Below, in pieces: positions 16,191 through 23,889 of a stretch of DNA of 41,732 bases; positions within the stretch are counted from its first letter, which is position 1, and every line of letters begins with the position of its first letter. Source of the stretch: Chloroflexota bacterium (lineage in GTDB: Bacteria > Chloroflexota > Dehalococcoidia > UBA2979); assembly GCA_947470025.1 (NCBI GenBank), contig CANIRU010000008.1, forward strand, positions 1 through 41,732, given 5' to 3'. The translations under genes were made by a program, and so were the position numbers. The notes beneath the pieces were generated by a model. That model was not told the origin of the DNA, ran no database searches, and saw only the letters and a program-made list of their open reading frames with translations.

Positions 16191-16616
16191 ATGTTCGGAG
16201 GACTGGAAAGCGTCGTCATTGCGGTGAAGGACATCGACCACGCCGTCGAGCAGTACCGCGCGTTGCTCCACCAGGAGCCCGCGAGCACCTCGACACGGGG
16301 CACGTTACGAACCGCGTTCTTCGACTTCGAGGACTCCAGCCTCGGCTTCCTGCAGGACGACGATCCCGACTCTCCGGTCGGCCGGTTCATCGCTCGACGT
16401 GGCGAGGGCCTCTACTACGTCGGACTGCACTCGGACGACCCGACGGCTGTCGTCGGCGAGTTGCGCGACGAGGAGGTCCGGCTGGTGGGCGATCCCGGTC
16501 CGGGAGCCGAGGTCACGCACACCAGCGGGATGGTGTTCATTCACCCGTCCGTTGCGAGTGGCGCGCTGATCCGAATTCTCCCGCGGCACCACCGGCATGC
16601 CGGCGAAACGGACTAG
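16191..16616 (+). CDS. VOC superfamily protein (glyoxalase / methylmalonyl-CoA epimerase-like)
   Basis: Protein of 141 residues with the paired beta-alpha-beta-beta-beta layout of the VOC fold: LESVVIAVKDIDHAVEQYRA for the first module and GEGLYYVGLHSDDPTAVVGE with GMVFIHPSVASGALIRILPR for the second. Opening with a VAVKD-like strand resembles methylmalonyl-CoA epimerase, but the metal ligands are not all certain. A GTG directly precedes the ATG; I chose the ATG at 16191 because AGAGGAG lies six bases before it. It stands between the Fe-S locus and the lone nuoB. Confidence 0.72.
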   Translation: MFGGLESVVIAVKDIDHAVEQYRALLHQEPASTSTRGTLRTAFFDFEDSSLGFLQDDDPDSPVGRFIARRGEGLYYVGLHSDDPTAVVGELRDEEVRLVGDPGPGAEVTHTSGMVFIHPSVASGALIRILPRHHRHAGETD

Positions 16617-16625
16617 CTGGCGCGT

Positions 16626-16665
16626 GGCAAACGCGTTTGCCGCGTCCAGAACGAGGGTCTAGGAT
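16626..16665 (+). promoter_or_regulatory. Palindromic operator overlapping a probable nuoB promoter
   Basis: GGCAAACGCGTTTGCC (16626-16641) is a perfect 16-bp palindrome with the central CG typical of LacI-family operators. Its right arm overlaps TTGCCG (16637-16642), which is followed after 17 bases by TAGGAT (16660-16665); each hexamer matches four of six consensus bases. A bound repressor would cover the -35. A role as a terminator for the preceding gene is less likely because there is no loop and no T run. Confidence 0.5.
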
Positions 16666-16707
16666 CGGGGCGTCAGCCCTCGACGGCCCAAACGGCAGGG
16701 ATCTCGC

Positions 16708-17469
16708 GTGACCAACCACCCCATGTCCCACCAGATGGCGACCAACTTCGCGATGAACGGCGCCGGCACGCTGGCCGTGCCGCAGGGACAGCACCTGCCC
16801 CACCCCCTCCTCGGTGACGACGAGCTCAGTGGCGTGGACCTCGAAGAAGAAGTGCGCAAGAACGTCATCGCGACGTCCGTGGACGGACTGCTGAACTGGG
16901 CGCGCGCCTCGTCGCTGTGGCCCGCGACGTTCGGCCTCGCCTGCTGCGCGATCGAGATGATCGCCTCGGCCGCCTCCCGCTACGACATCGCCCGCTTCGG
17001 GTCGGAGGTGTTCCGCGCGTCGCCGCGGCAGGCCGACCTGATGATCGTCGCCGGCACGGTGACCTGGAAGATGGCCCCGGTCGTGCGCCGCATCTACATG
17101 CAGATGCCCGACCCGAAGTGGGTCATCTCCATGGGCGGCTGCGCGATCATGGGTGGCCCGTTCGCCTACGCGTACTCCGTGCTGCCGGGCGTGAACCTCG
17201 TCGCCCCGGTCGATGTGTACGTGCCGGGCTGCCCGCCTCGACCGGAGTCGCTGCTGCAGGGCCTGATGATGCTGCAGGAGAAGATCAAGCACTTCGAGGT
17301 CACCGGGCAGCGCGCCCGCCCCGAGCCGGATGGCGACTTCTCCGCCTATCTGCCCGAGGGTGACCCGATCCGTCGCGAGCTCGAGTCGCTCTTCCCGCCG
17401 TACCCCGGCCTCGACGACCCGAACCGCCTTGTGGGCGGCGTCTCGCTCACCCACGGCCAGCACCTCTAG
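16708..17469 (+). CDS. nuoB: NADH-quinone oxidoreductase subunit B (NuoB), outside any nuo cluster
   Basis: Subunit of the peripheral arm of respiratory complex I that holds cluster N2, the last cluster before quinone. All four ligand cysteines are visible: [16 protein letters not shown] and VPGCPPRPE. The body AARYD-like segment ([20 protein letters not shown]) and the [20 protein letters not shown] stretch are typical. At 253 residues it is longer than most NuoB proteins, with about 50 extra residues at the N-terminus and a tail after the core. Start GTG 16708 has AGGG seven bases upstream; internal ATGs at 16723 and 16738 are possible. No other nuo gene is nearby, which is unusual. Confidence 0.93.
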   Translation: MTNHPMSHQMATNFAMNGAGTLAVPQGQHLPHPLLGDDELSGVDLEEEVRKNVIATSVDGLLNWARASSLWPATFGLACCAIEMIASAASRYDIARFGSEVFRASPRQADLMIVAGTVTWKMAPVVRRIYMQMPDPKWVISMGGCAIMGGPFAYAYSVLPGVNLVAPVDVYVPGCPPRPESLLQGLMMLQEKIKHFEVTGQRARPEPDGDFSAYLPEGDPIRRELESLFPPYPGLDDPNRLVGGVSLTHGQHL

Positions 17470-17725
17470 CCACCTCGGTCCGTCCAGGCGACACCGGGCG
17501 CCTCGCGCGTCCGCGCGGCTCCGTGTGTCCTCGATAGACGTGCGCCGTCTGCACCCTCACCCCCCTTCCCCGCTTCGCAGGAGAGGGGGCCGGAGCGCCT
17601 ATCCTTCTTGCTGCGCCGATTGGGATGGGCCGCCCCACGCTGCCACTCGATCGCGACTGTCCACATCGAAGTCGCCATCACCCTCGCAAACTCCTCGACC
17701 TTCACGTGAGCATCACGCGCGACGG
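17470..17725 (+). repeat. Non-coding spacer with a C-rich/G-rich hairpin
   Basis: No gene is seen between nuoB and sodN. Around 17561-17589 a run of five C (17561-17565) plus TT faces a run of five G (17585-17589), forming a stem of about seven pairs around an imperfect loop. It resembles the hairpins at 38043-38067 and 38212-38232, so it may be a member of a dispersed intergenic repeat. It could also end the nuoB transcript, although the following bases are only weakly T-rich. Confidence 0.45.
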
Positions 17726-17754
17726 TTGACATGCCTCGAAGGCGGCGACACCAT
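17726..17754 (+). promoter_or_regulatory. Probable promoter of sodN
   Basis: A perfect TTGACA (17726-17731) is followed after 17 bases by CACCAT (17749-17754, three of six). The transcript would have a leader of about 45 bases. No TTGCAA-type Nur site is seen nearby. Confidence 0.4.
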
Positions 17755-17805
17755 CGGCTGGTTCACTCCGAACAGCCCAAACACACGCAACGTGAGGAGA
17801 CCCCG

Positions 17806-18237
17806 GTGAGCATCCGGTCCAGCATCGAAGCCCTGATCCGCCCGAGCACGGTCGCGTCCGCGCACTGCGACCTGCCTTGCGGCATCTACGACCCCGCCCA
17901 GGCCCGCATCGAGGCGGAGTCCGTGAAGGCGATCCAGGCGCGCTACCAGGACGCCGAGAACATGAAGGGCGCCCAGACCGTTGAGGAGTACCGAACGCGT
18001 GCCCTCGCGATCAAGGAGCAGCGCGCGACCATGGTGAAGGAGCACCTCTGGGTGCTCTGGACCGACTACTTCACCCCGGCCCACCTGGAGAAGTACCCGA
18101 CGCTGCACGACACCTTCTGGAAGGCGACCAAGCTAGCCGGCGCCGCGAAGAAGTCGCAGGACCCGGCGCAAGGCCAGCAGCTTCTGGACGCCATCAAGGA
18201 GATCGACACGATCTTCTGGGAGACCAAGAAGGCCTAA
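17806..18237 (+). CDS. sodN: Nickel superoxide dismutase precursor
   Basis: Enzyme that converts superoxide to oxygen and hydrogen peroxide. The 143-residue precursor carries the unmistakable nickel hook HCDLPCGIYDPAQARIEAES. His20 becomes residue 1 of the mature enzyme after removal of a 19-residue propeptide (ending STVASA), and Cys21 and Cys25 are the nickel thiolates. The mature chain of 124 residues is four-helix and a little longer than the Streptomyces enzyme. The GTG start is supported by GAGGAG six bases upstream. The next gene encodes a S26-type protease that would remove the propeptide, the usual pairing for this enzyme. Confidence 0.97.
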   Translation: MSIRSSIEALIRPSTVASAHCDLPCGIYDPAQARIEAESVKAIQARYQDAENMKGAQTVEEYRTRALAIKEQRATMVKEHLWVLWTDYFTPAHLEKYPTLHDTFWKATKLAGAAKKSQDPAQGQQLLDAIKEIDTIFWETKKA

Positions 18238-18245
18238 CGGCCTTC

Positions 18246-18269
18246 GGGCTTCTGGGAAACCAGAGGCCC
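18246..18269 (+). ncRNA. Stem-loop with GAAA tetraloop between sodN and sodX
   Basis: GGGCTTCTGG (18246-18255) and CCAGAGGCCC (18260-18269) pair over ten positions with one wobble, around a GAAA loop of the stable GNRA type. It begins eight bases after the sodN stop. No T run follows, so it more likely sets unequal expression or mRNA stability of sodN over sodX than full termination. Listed as an RNA element, not a separate gene. Confidence 0.55.
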
Positions 18270-18303
18270 ACAGAGTCCTCGCACTCCGCGAGGCGAGGAC
18301 GCG

Positions 18304-18918
18304 ATGATCGAACTACGGCGGCCCCGCTCCGTGATGGCACTGGCGGTGGCCGCCGTGGCGTGTCTGGCGTTCCCGGCGTGGCGCCTCGGCCGTGCGCTCC
18401 TGCGCGTCGAGGTCGCGGGCGACAGCATGACTCCCGCCCTGCTGCCGGGTGACTTCCTCCTGCTTCGCCGGGGCCCCCCGGCCCGTGATGACGCCTACGG
18501 CCGTATCGTGATCACCAACGACCCGCGTCCCGAGGGAGAGGGGCGGCTGCTGCTGAAGCGTGTCGTCGGACTCCCGGGCGAGGCGCTCCGCGTCGGCGGC
18601 GGCGTGCAGGTCAACGGCCGGTATCTCCTCGAACCCTACGCGCACGGCAACGACCCCGCCGAGCAGCACCGCGGCGTGCATCGACTGGCGGAGGACACCT
18701 ACTTCCTGCTGGGCGACCATCGCGCCGCCAGCACCGACAGCCGCGACTTCGGCCCGGTCGCGCGCGAGCGCTTGTCGGCGACCGCCGTCCTCCGCTACTG
18801 GCCCCCCGACCGCTTCGGTCGGCTCGAGGCACCGCCTCGACGGTTCCTCGGCGCCGCGCCGACGCCAGCCACACATACGCACGAGCCGCACGAGGGGGCG
18901 GATCAGGGTTCGTCCTGA
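18304..18918 (+). CDS. sodX: S26-family signal peptidase, probable NiSOD maturation protease SodX
   Basis: Membrane-anchored serine protease of 204 residues. A single N-terminal transmembrane segment (VMALAVAAVACLAFPAW) is followed by the catalytic Ser41 in AGDSMTPALLPGD and catalytic Lys85 in LLLKRVVGLPGE. The conserved box GDHRAASTDSRDFGPV follows. The last 35 residues are a His/Pro-rich tail (ATHTHEPHEG) that could bind metal. Position immediately after sodN fits cleavage of the NiSOD propeptide. A general signal peptidase I role is the alternative. GAGGA precedes the ATG by four bases. Confidence 0.88.
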   Translation: MIELRRPRSVMALAVAAVACLAFPAWRLGRALLRVEVAGDSMTPALLPGDFLLLRRGPPARDDAYGRIVITNDPRPEGEGRLLLKRVVGLPGEALRVGGGVQVNGRYLLEPYAHGNDPAEQHRGVHRLAEDTYFLLGDHRAASTDSRDFGPVARERLSATAVLRYWPPDRFGRLEAPPRRFLGAAPTPATHTHEPHEGADQGSS

Positions 18919-18966
18919 TGCCCGCCCGCCTGCTCCGCGACCAACATGGACGCGGAGAGGTGCGAC

Positions 18967-19920
18967 ATGCCCCAGCCGCCGTTGTCATGGAATCAGCAGG
19001 GTAACGACCCCTTCGCCTCAGCACGCGCCGAGCTTGCGCGCCGCATCGCCGCCGAGCGCGCCCAGCCGCCGCCCGAGATCGGCGGCAGCGCCCTCGACGA
19101 GGCGCTCGCCGAGGTGGCCGACCTGCGTCCGCTCCCCCAGGTCGCGCAGCGCATCCTCGCACTGGACGAGGGAACGTTCTCCGCACACGAGCTGGCTGCG
19201 ATCATCTCGACCGACCAGGCGCTGACCGCGAAGCTGCTGCGCCTCGCGAACTCCGCGTACTACGGCTTCGCACGCCGCATCACCACCGCCCGCGACGCCG
19301 TCGTGCTGCTGGGCTACCGCTCCGTCCGAGGGGCCGCGCTCACCTCGTGCCTGATGCAGACGGCCCAGAGCCCCGGAAACCTGGACTACGACGGCTTCTG
19401 GCAGTTCTCGATCGCGACGGGCATCCTCTCGGAGGTCCTCGCCCGCACCGAGGGCGCGCACCAGGATGAGGCCTTCACCGCGGGCGTCCTGCACCAGATC
19501 GGCCTGCTCGCCCTCGACCAGGGGCGCCCCGAGCAGCTCGGCCGCGCCCTCGCACTGCGAGAGCAGAGCGGCATCGCGATGCACGAGGCGGAGCGCCAGG
19601 TCCTCGGCTTCACGAGCGCGGAGCTCGGCGGCGCGCTCGCGCTGCACTGGAACTTCCCGGAGTCGCTGGCGGGCGCCGTGCGCGACCACGCACAGAGCCT
19701 CGACACCCTGCCCGACACCAAGAGCCTGACGGCGTCCGTGCTGCGCGCCCGGATGTTCGTGCGCGCCTACGGCCTCCCCGACGGCGTCACACGCGCCTCG
19801 GACCCCGTCGACCCGCCGGAGGAGTGGGACCGCCCACCGCTGTCGGTGGCGCTGAAGCAGAGCGGCGGCATGACCAAGGTCATGGAGCAGGTCGAGGCGC
19901 TCGTCGGCTCGCTGGGGTAG
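18967..19920 (+). CDS. HDOD domain signalling protein
   Basis: Protein of 317 residues. The HDOD domain spans about residues 45-270: LRPLPQVAQRILALDEG, ELAAIISTDQALTAKLLRLA, NSAYYGFARRITTARDAVVL and FTAGVLHQIGLLALDQG. HDOD domains resemble HD phosphohydrolases but lack the metal motif, and typically act in signalling and motility or cell-cycle control. There is no attached receiver or GGDEF domain. The ATG at 18967 is preferred over 18946 because GGAGAGG lies six bases upstream. It follows sodX by 48 bases in the same direction. Confidence 0.9.
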   Translation: MPQPPLSWNQQGNDPFASARAELARRIAAERAQPPPEIGGSALDEALAEVADLRPLPQVAQRILALDEGTFSAHELAAIISTDQALTAKLLRLANSAYYGFARRITTARDAVVLLGYRSVRGAALTSCLMQTAQSPGNLDYDGFWQFSIATGILSEVLARTEGAHQDEAFTAGVLHQIGLLALDQGRPEQLGRALALREQSGIAMHEAERQVLGFTSAELGGALALHWNFPESLAGAVRDHAQSLDTLPDTKSLTASVLRARMFVRAYGLPDGVTRASDPVDPPEEWDRPPLSVALKQSGGMTKVMEQVEALVGSLG

Positions 19921-20013
19921 GACCTTGCCGGAACGGAGGGCCCTCACCCTTCGTCCTTATGTCTGAAACCGCCCTCTGCGCAAAATCGAGGCGGGATGGC
20001 CGTCGATTCCCTC

Positions 20014-20042
20014 TTGCGTCACTGCGCGCGATTCGGTAAAAA
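20014..20042 (+). promoter_or_regulatory. Probable groEL promoter
   Basis: TTGCGT (20014-20019) is followed after 17 bases by TAAAAA (20037-20042). The CIRCE operator starts two bases later, covering the expected transcription start, the usual layout of HrcA-controlled genes. Confidence 0.6.
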
Positions 20043-20043
20043 G

Positions 20044-20070
20044 TTAGCACTCCGGTTACGAGAGTGCTAA
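20044..20070 (+). promoter_or_regulatory. CIRCE element (HrcA operator)
   Basis: TTAGCACTC (20044-20052) and GAGTGCTAA (20062-20070) form a perfect 9-bp inverted repeat with a 9-base spacer, identical to the CIRCE consensus. HrcA binds it and represses chaperonin genes until heat shock. No hrcA gene is in the window. Confidence 0.97.
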
Positions 20071-20130
20071 ACGTGCGCGTTGCCCGACTCGGCGGTCGTG
20101 GGGCGCGGGATTCAAAAGGACACTTCACAA

Positions 20131-21744
20131 ATGGCTAAGCAGCTGCTGTTCGACGAGCAGGCGCGCCAGGCGATGCGCGACGGTATCGACGCCCTGGCAG
20201 ACGCGGTGAAGATGACGCTCGGCCCCCGCGGCCGCAACGTCGTCCTCGACAAGAAGTTCGGTGCCCCGACGATCACGAACGACGGCGTGACGATCGCCAA
20301 GGACATCGAGCTCCAGAACCCGTTCGAGAACATCGGCGCCCAGCTCGCCAAGGAGATTGCGTCCAAGACGAACGACATCGCCGGTGACGGCACGACGACC
20401 GCCACGGTCCTCGGCCAGGCGATCGTCCACGAGGGCATGAAGAACGTCGCCGCGGGCGCGGACCCGATGGCCCTCAAGCGCGGCATCGAGGCCGGCGCGA
20501 AGGCGATCAAGGAAGCCGTCACGAAGAACGCGGTGAAGGTCACGACGCGCGAGCAGATGTCGCAGGTCGCCTCCATCTCCGCCGCCTCCAAGGAGATCGG
20601 CGACCTCATCGGCGAGGTGATGGAGCAGGCCGGCAAGGACGGCGTCATCACCGTCGAGGAGTCGAAGGGCATCCAGACCGAGATCGAGTACGTCGAGGGC
20701 ATGGCCTTCGACCGTGGCTACATCTCGGCCTACTTCGTCACCAACCCGGAGCGCATGGAAGCCGTCATCGAAGACCCGTACATCTTCGTCACGGACCGCA
20801 AGCTCTCCTCCGTGAACGACATCCTCCCGTGGCTTGAGAAGCAGCTGGGTGTGTCGAAGAACCTCGTCATCATCGCTGAGGACGTGGACGGCGAGGCCCT
20901 GGCCACGCTCGCGGTGAACAAGCTCCGCGGCACCGTCAACGTGGTCGCCGTGAAGGCCCCCGGCTTCGGCGATCGCCGCAAGGAGAACCTCGGTGACATC
21001 GCCGCGCTCACCGGCGCGACGCTGATCAGCGCCGAGCTCAGCCGCGGCCTCGACTCGGTCGAGGTCGGCGACTACGGTCGCGCCCGTCGCGTCGTCGTCG
21101 GCAAGGAAGAGACGACGATCATCGAGGGCAAGGGCAACAAGAAGGGCACCGAGGAGCGCGTGAAGATGATTCGCGCGCAGCTCAGCAACTCCACGTCCGA
21201 CTGGGACAAGGAGAAGCTGCAGGAGCGCCTCGGCAAGCTCGCCGGCTCGGTCGCCATCGTCAAGGTCGGCGCGGCCACCGAGGTCGAGCTCACCGAGAAG
21301 AAGCACCGTGTCGAGGACGCACTGTCCGCCACGCGTGCCGCGGTTGAAGAGGGCATGGTCCCCGGTGGTGGCGTCGCGTTCCTGAACGCGCTCCCCGCCC
21401 TGGACAAGATCGAGCTCGACAACGCCGACGAGATGACGGGCATCCGCATCCTCCGCCGCGCGCTGGAGGAGCCGCTGCGCCGCATCGCGACGAACGCCGG
21501 CCAGGACGGCTCCGTCATCGTGCAGAAGGTGCGCAGCCTCAAGCGCGGCCAGGGCTACGACGCCGCGGCCGACACGTACGGTGACATGGTGCAGCTCGGC
21601 ATCATCGACCCGGCGAAGGTCACCAAGGCTGCGCTGGAGAACGCGGTGTCGATCGCGGGCATGGTCCTCACGACCAACGTCCTCGTGACCGACATCCCGG
21701 AGAACCAGCAGGCGCAGGGCGCGCCGAACATGGACATGTACTAA
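20131..21744 (+). CDS. groL: Chaperonin GroEL (Hsp60)
   Basis: ATP-driven folding chaperone subunit of 537 residues. The sequence is canonical: [31 protein letters not shown], the ATPase motif [37 protein letters not shown] and [12 protein letters not shown]. The C-terminus ends NMDMY instead of the usual Gly-Gly-Met repeats. AGGA lies ten bases before the ATG. The gene has its own CIRCE-controlled promoter and terminator, so it is a single-gene unit. groES is not next to it, which suggests either a second groESL operon elsewhere or a split arrangement. Confidence 0.98.
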   Translation: MAKQLLFDEQARQAMRDGIDALADAVKMTLGPRGRNVVLDKKFGAPTITNDGVTIAKDIELQNPFENIGAQLAKEIASKTNDIAGDGTTTATVLGQAIVHEGMKNVAAGADPMALKRGIEAGAKAIKEAVTKNAVKVTTREQMSQVASISAASKEIGDLIGEVMEQAGKDGVITVEESKGIQTEIEYVEGMAFDRGYISAYFVTNPERMEAVIEDPYIFVTDRKLSSVNDILPWLEKQLGVSKNLVIIAEDVDGEALATLAVNKLRGTVNVVAVKAPGFGDRRKENLGDIAALTGATLISAELSRGLDSVEVGDYGRARRVVVGKEETTIIEGKGNKKGTEERVKMIRAQLSNSTSDWDKEKLQERLGKLAGSVAIVKVGAATEVELTEKKHRVEDALSATRAAVEEGMVPGGGVAFLNALPALDKIELDNADEMTGIRILRRALEEPLRRIATNAGQDGSVIVQKVRSLKRGQGYDAAADTYGDMVQLGIIDPAKVTKAALENAVSIAGMVLTTNVLVTDIPENQQAQGAPNMDMY

Positions 21745-21768
21745 CCGGTACGGTTCACGTCAGACTCT

Positions 21769-21804
21769 GAGAGGCGGGGTCGCAAGACCCCGCCTCTTTC
21801 TTTC
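21769..21804 (+). terminator. Intrinsic terminator of groEL
   Basis: GAGGCGGGGTC (21771-21781) and GACCCCGCCTC (21786-21796) form a perfect 11-bp stem around GCAA, extended by one A-T pair. TTTCTTTC follows directly. It lies 25 bases after the groEL stop and is the clearest terminator in the window. Confidence 0.95.
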
Positions 21805-21834
21805 ACTGAATGCGGCAACTCAACGGAGCAACGC

Positions 21835-22302
21835 GTGGCTGATGTGGGCATGTTCGGCGACAACGGCCCCGACCTCGATCCCGAGATGATCGAGGAGGCC
21901 GTGCGCGGCGCGGACGTGATCGTCCTCGGCTTCGACTTCACCCCCGACCGCCTGCTCATCGACCTGCGCGACGATCCTCGAGGTCACACGCCGCCGATCG
22001 TCGAGATCGTGGAGCCACTCGCGGGCGTCGACGAGCGCGAGATCTGGTTGAGCGCGCGCCGTCCGGGGCTGCGCACGCCAGAGGAGTTCCTGTTCTTCGT
22101 GTGGCCGCACTCCGTCACGTACCTCGCCGCCTCGCCGCTGCTCTCCGGCGCGGCAGCACGCATCGAGGCCGAGCAGCACGTCAACGTGCGCGAGCAGATC
22201 GCGGACATCGTGACCGACCTGCGAGGACGCGAGCGCGTCGACCTGCTGGCTGCGGTGCGCGGCGGCGAGGGCTTCGAGACGCTCTGGAGCCGCCGCAACT
22301 AG
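21835..22302 (+). CDS. Protein of unknown function paired with a redoxin-like gene
   Basis: Acidic soluble protein of 155 residues that I do not recognise. It has an alternating strand/helix pattern: EEAVRGADVIVLGFDFTP, then a proline-rich stretch (HTPPIVEIVEPLAGVDE), FLFFVWPHSVTYLAASPLLS and a C-terminal helix (REQIADIVTDLRGRERVDLL). It has no cysteine, signal peptide or membrane helix. The GTG start is supported by GGAG six bases upstream. The redoxin-like gene follows after 32 bases in the same direction, so the two are likely cotranscribed. Confidence 0.7.
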   Translation: MADVGMFGDNGPDLDPEMIEEAVRGADVIVLGFDFTPDRLLIDLRDDPRGHTPPIVEIVEPLAGVDEREIWLSARRPGLRTPEEFLFFVWPHSVTYLAASPLLSGAAARIEAEQHVNVREQIADIVTDLRGRERVDLLAAVRGGEGFETLWSRRN

Positions 22303-22334
22303 CGCACTCGCGCAACCTCGGAGCGAGGACCTCG

Positions 22335-22730
22335 ATGGCGCGTCTGGTGGTCTACGGCCGGTCCGGGTTCTGCCCCGACATGATGCGCTGGGACCGCTGG
22401 GTGCGTGAGCACCCGCTCACCTACGTGCTCTTCGACATCGACGCCGACGAGGATGCGCGCGCGTTCGTGCTGCGCCACACCGGGCACCTCTCCGTGCCGA
22501 CGTTGGTGATCGCGCCGGACGACGGCTTCGACCCGATCGAGGCGCCCGCACCGCTTGCCGGGCGCGTGCGTGGCGCCGACCGCGGCTCGATGCTCACCGA
22601 GCCGGCGATCGGACAGGCCGCCGGGTTCCTCGAACGGCACGGCATCGCGTTCGGCGGGCCGGGCGGCGATCCCTCGATCGTCGCGTCGAGCATCGAACGG
22701 GCCGGGCTGCACCGCGCGCCGATCGGCTAG
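22335..22730 (+). CDS. Glutaredoxin/mycoredoxin-like protein with a CPDM site
   Basis: Protein of 131 residues. The first half looks like a thioredoxin-fold redoxin: ARLVVYGRSGFCPDMMRW starts with the beta strand and active-site loop, LTYVLFDIDADEDARAFVL is the second strand and helix, and the cis-Pro motif HLSVPTLVIA follows. The active site is C-P-D-M rather than CPxC, so only one catalytic-type cysteine is present (monothiol). The second half (about residues 75-131) is a Gly/Pro-rich extension with no homologue I can name. GAGGA lies five bases before the ATG. Confidence 0.75.
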   Translation: MARLVVYGRSGFCPDMMRWDRWVREHPLTYVLFDIDADEDARAFVLRHTGHLSVPTLVIAPDDGFDPIEAPAPLAGRVRGADRGSMLTEPAIGQAAGFLERHGIAFGGPGGDPSIVASSIERAGLHRAPIG

Positions 22731-22745
22731 CGCGAACCTCGAGGC

Positions 22746-23807
22746 CTAGCGCACCACGACCATGGGCTCGCCGGCCTCGGCGTGACCGATCGCCCAGCAG
22801 CCGCCCATCTCGCGCTCGATCGCGGAGCGGAGCGCCTCGGCGCGGTCGGCCGGGACGGCGATGAACAGCGGGCCCGAGGTCTGCGGGTCGAACAGCATCT
22901 CCACGAGCGCGGGGTCGAGGTCCCCGGTGATCTGCACGCGATCCGCGAGTTGCGCCTTGTTGCGCCCGCCGCCGCCCGTCGTCGCGCCCTCGGCGGCGAA
23001 GCGTTGCGCGTCGGGCAGCAGCGGCACGGATGCCGCGTCGATCACGAGGCGGACGCCGCTGCGGATCGCGACCTCGGAGGAGTGGCCCATGAGCGCGTAG
23101 CCGGTGATGTCGGTCATCGCGTGCGCACCATGCTCGCGCGCGAGCTCGGAACCTCGACGGTTCAGTTGGAGCATGCTCTGGATCGCGGCGTTGTAGCCGG
23201 TCTCGCAACCCTCGCGCGATTCCTTCTGCGCGGTCAGCAGCACGCCGGTACCGATACGCTTCGTCAGCAGCAGCACGTCGCCGGGCAGCGCGCCGCTCTT
23301 CTGCATGATGTGCGCCGGGTCGATGATCCCCGTGACGGACAGCCCGTACTTCGGCTCGACGTCGAAGATCGTGTGGCCGCCCGCGATCACGCCGCCTGCC
23401 TCTGCGACCTTCGCCGCGCCACCGCGCAGCACCTCGCCGAGGATCGCGGGATCGAGGTCCTCGGGCCACGCGGTGATGTTCAGCGCGAGCTTCACCTCGC
23501 CGCCCATCGCGTACACATCGGACATCGCGTTCGCCGCCGCGATCGCGCCGTAGGTGTATGCGTCGTCGACGACCGGCGGGAAGAAGTCGAGCGTCTGGAT
23601 GACGGCGACGCCCGGCGCGACGAGGTAGACCGCCGCGTCGTCGGCGCCATCCAGCCCGACGAGCAAGTTCTCGTTCGCGTTCTCGTCGAAGATGCCCTTG
23701 AGCGGCGCGAGGACATCGTGCAGCGTGCCGATGCCCATCTTCGCGGCGCACCCGGCGCACGAGGCAAGACCAGTCAGGCGGAGTCCAGGGATGGGAGAGA
23801 GGGTCAT
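22746..23807 (-). CDS. selD: Selenide, water dikinase (selenophosphate synthetase)
   Basis: Makes selenophosphate from selenide and ATP, the selenium donor for selenocysteine and selenouridine. Length 353 residues. The N-terminal catalytic loop SCAGCAAKMG has Cys20 three residues before Lys23, matching the catalytic Cys/Lys pair, so this is the Cys form and not a selenoprotein. The ATP-binding motifs LLVGLDGADDAAVY, NAMSDVYAMGG and GGHTIFDVEPKYGLSVTG are intact, as is MTDITGYALMGH. AAGGGA precedes the ATG at 23807. No selA, selB or selU is in the window, so the final use of selenium is open. Confidence 0.95.
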   Translation of the reverse strand: MTLSPIPGLRLTGLASCAGCAAKMGIGTLHDVLAPLKGIFDENANENLLVGLDGADDAAVYLVAPGVAVIQTLDFFPPVVDDAYTYGAIAAANAMSDVYAMGGEVKLALNITAWPEDLDPAILGEVLRGGAAKVAEAGGVIAGGHTIFDVEPKYGLSVTGIIDPAHIMQKSGALPGDVLLLTKRIGTGVLLTAQKESREGCETGYNAAIQSMLQLNRRGSELAREHGAHAMTDITGYALMGHSSEVAIRSGVRLVIDAASVPLLPDAQRFAAEGATTGGGGRNKAQLADRVQITGDLDPALVEMLFDPQTSGPLFIAVPADRAEALRSAIEREMGGCWAIGHAEAGEPMVVVR

Positions 23808-23877
23808 GACGGTTCCCTTCACGTGATCAGGCGACCATCGTCGCACCGCTGGCAAGCGAGTCCGTCCGCGCGCCCGG

Positions 23878-23883
23878 TACCAT
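23878..23883 (+). promoter_or_regulatory. -10-like box directly before nth
   Basis: TACCAT (four of six matches) ends six bases before the ATG at 23890, again consistent with a leaderless transcript. No -35 hexamer is evident. GAGG lies too close to the ATG to act as a normal ribosome binding site. Confidence 0.3.
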
Positions 23884-23889
23884 CGAGGC

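Noticed and set aside
16626-16641. Palindrome GGCAAACGCGTTTGCC as a terminator of the VOC gene
   Set aside because: It has no loop bases and no T run; an operator reading fits better, though termination is not excluded.
16537-17463. Minus-strand frame opposite nuoB
   Set aside because: Shadow of a strongly conserved gene; composition is Arg/His/Ala-rich without motifs.
17761-17775. GTTC-N5-GAAC near the sodN leader as a LexA or Nur operator
   Set aside because: The arms are only four bases and in the opposite order to the LexA-type GAAC-N4-GTTC; Nur sites are TTGCAA repeats, which are absent.
20125-21306. Minus-strand frame of almost 400 codons opposite groEL
   Set aside because: Long antisense frames opposite groEL are a known by-product of GC-rich codon use; there is no ribosome binding site or domain.
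22746-23807. selD as a selenoprotein with nearby selenocysteine genes
   Set aside because: The catalytic position is a normal Cys codon, and no in-frame TGA or SECIS-like structure was seen in this or neighbouring genes.
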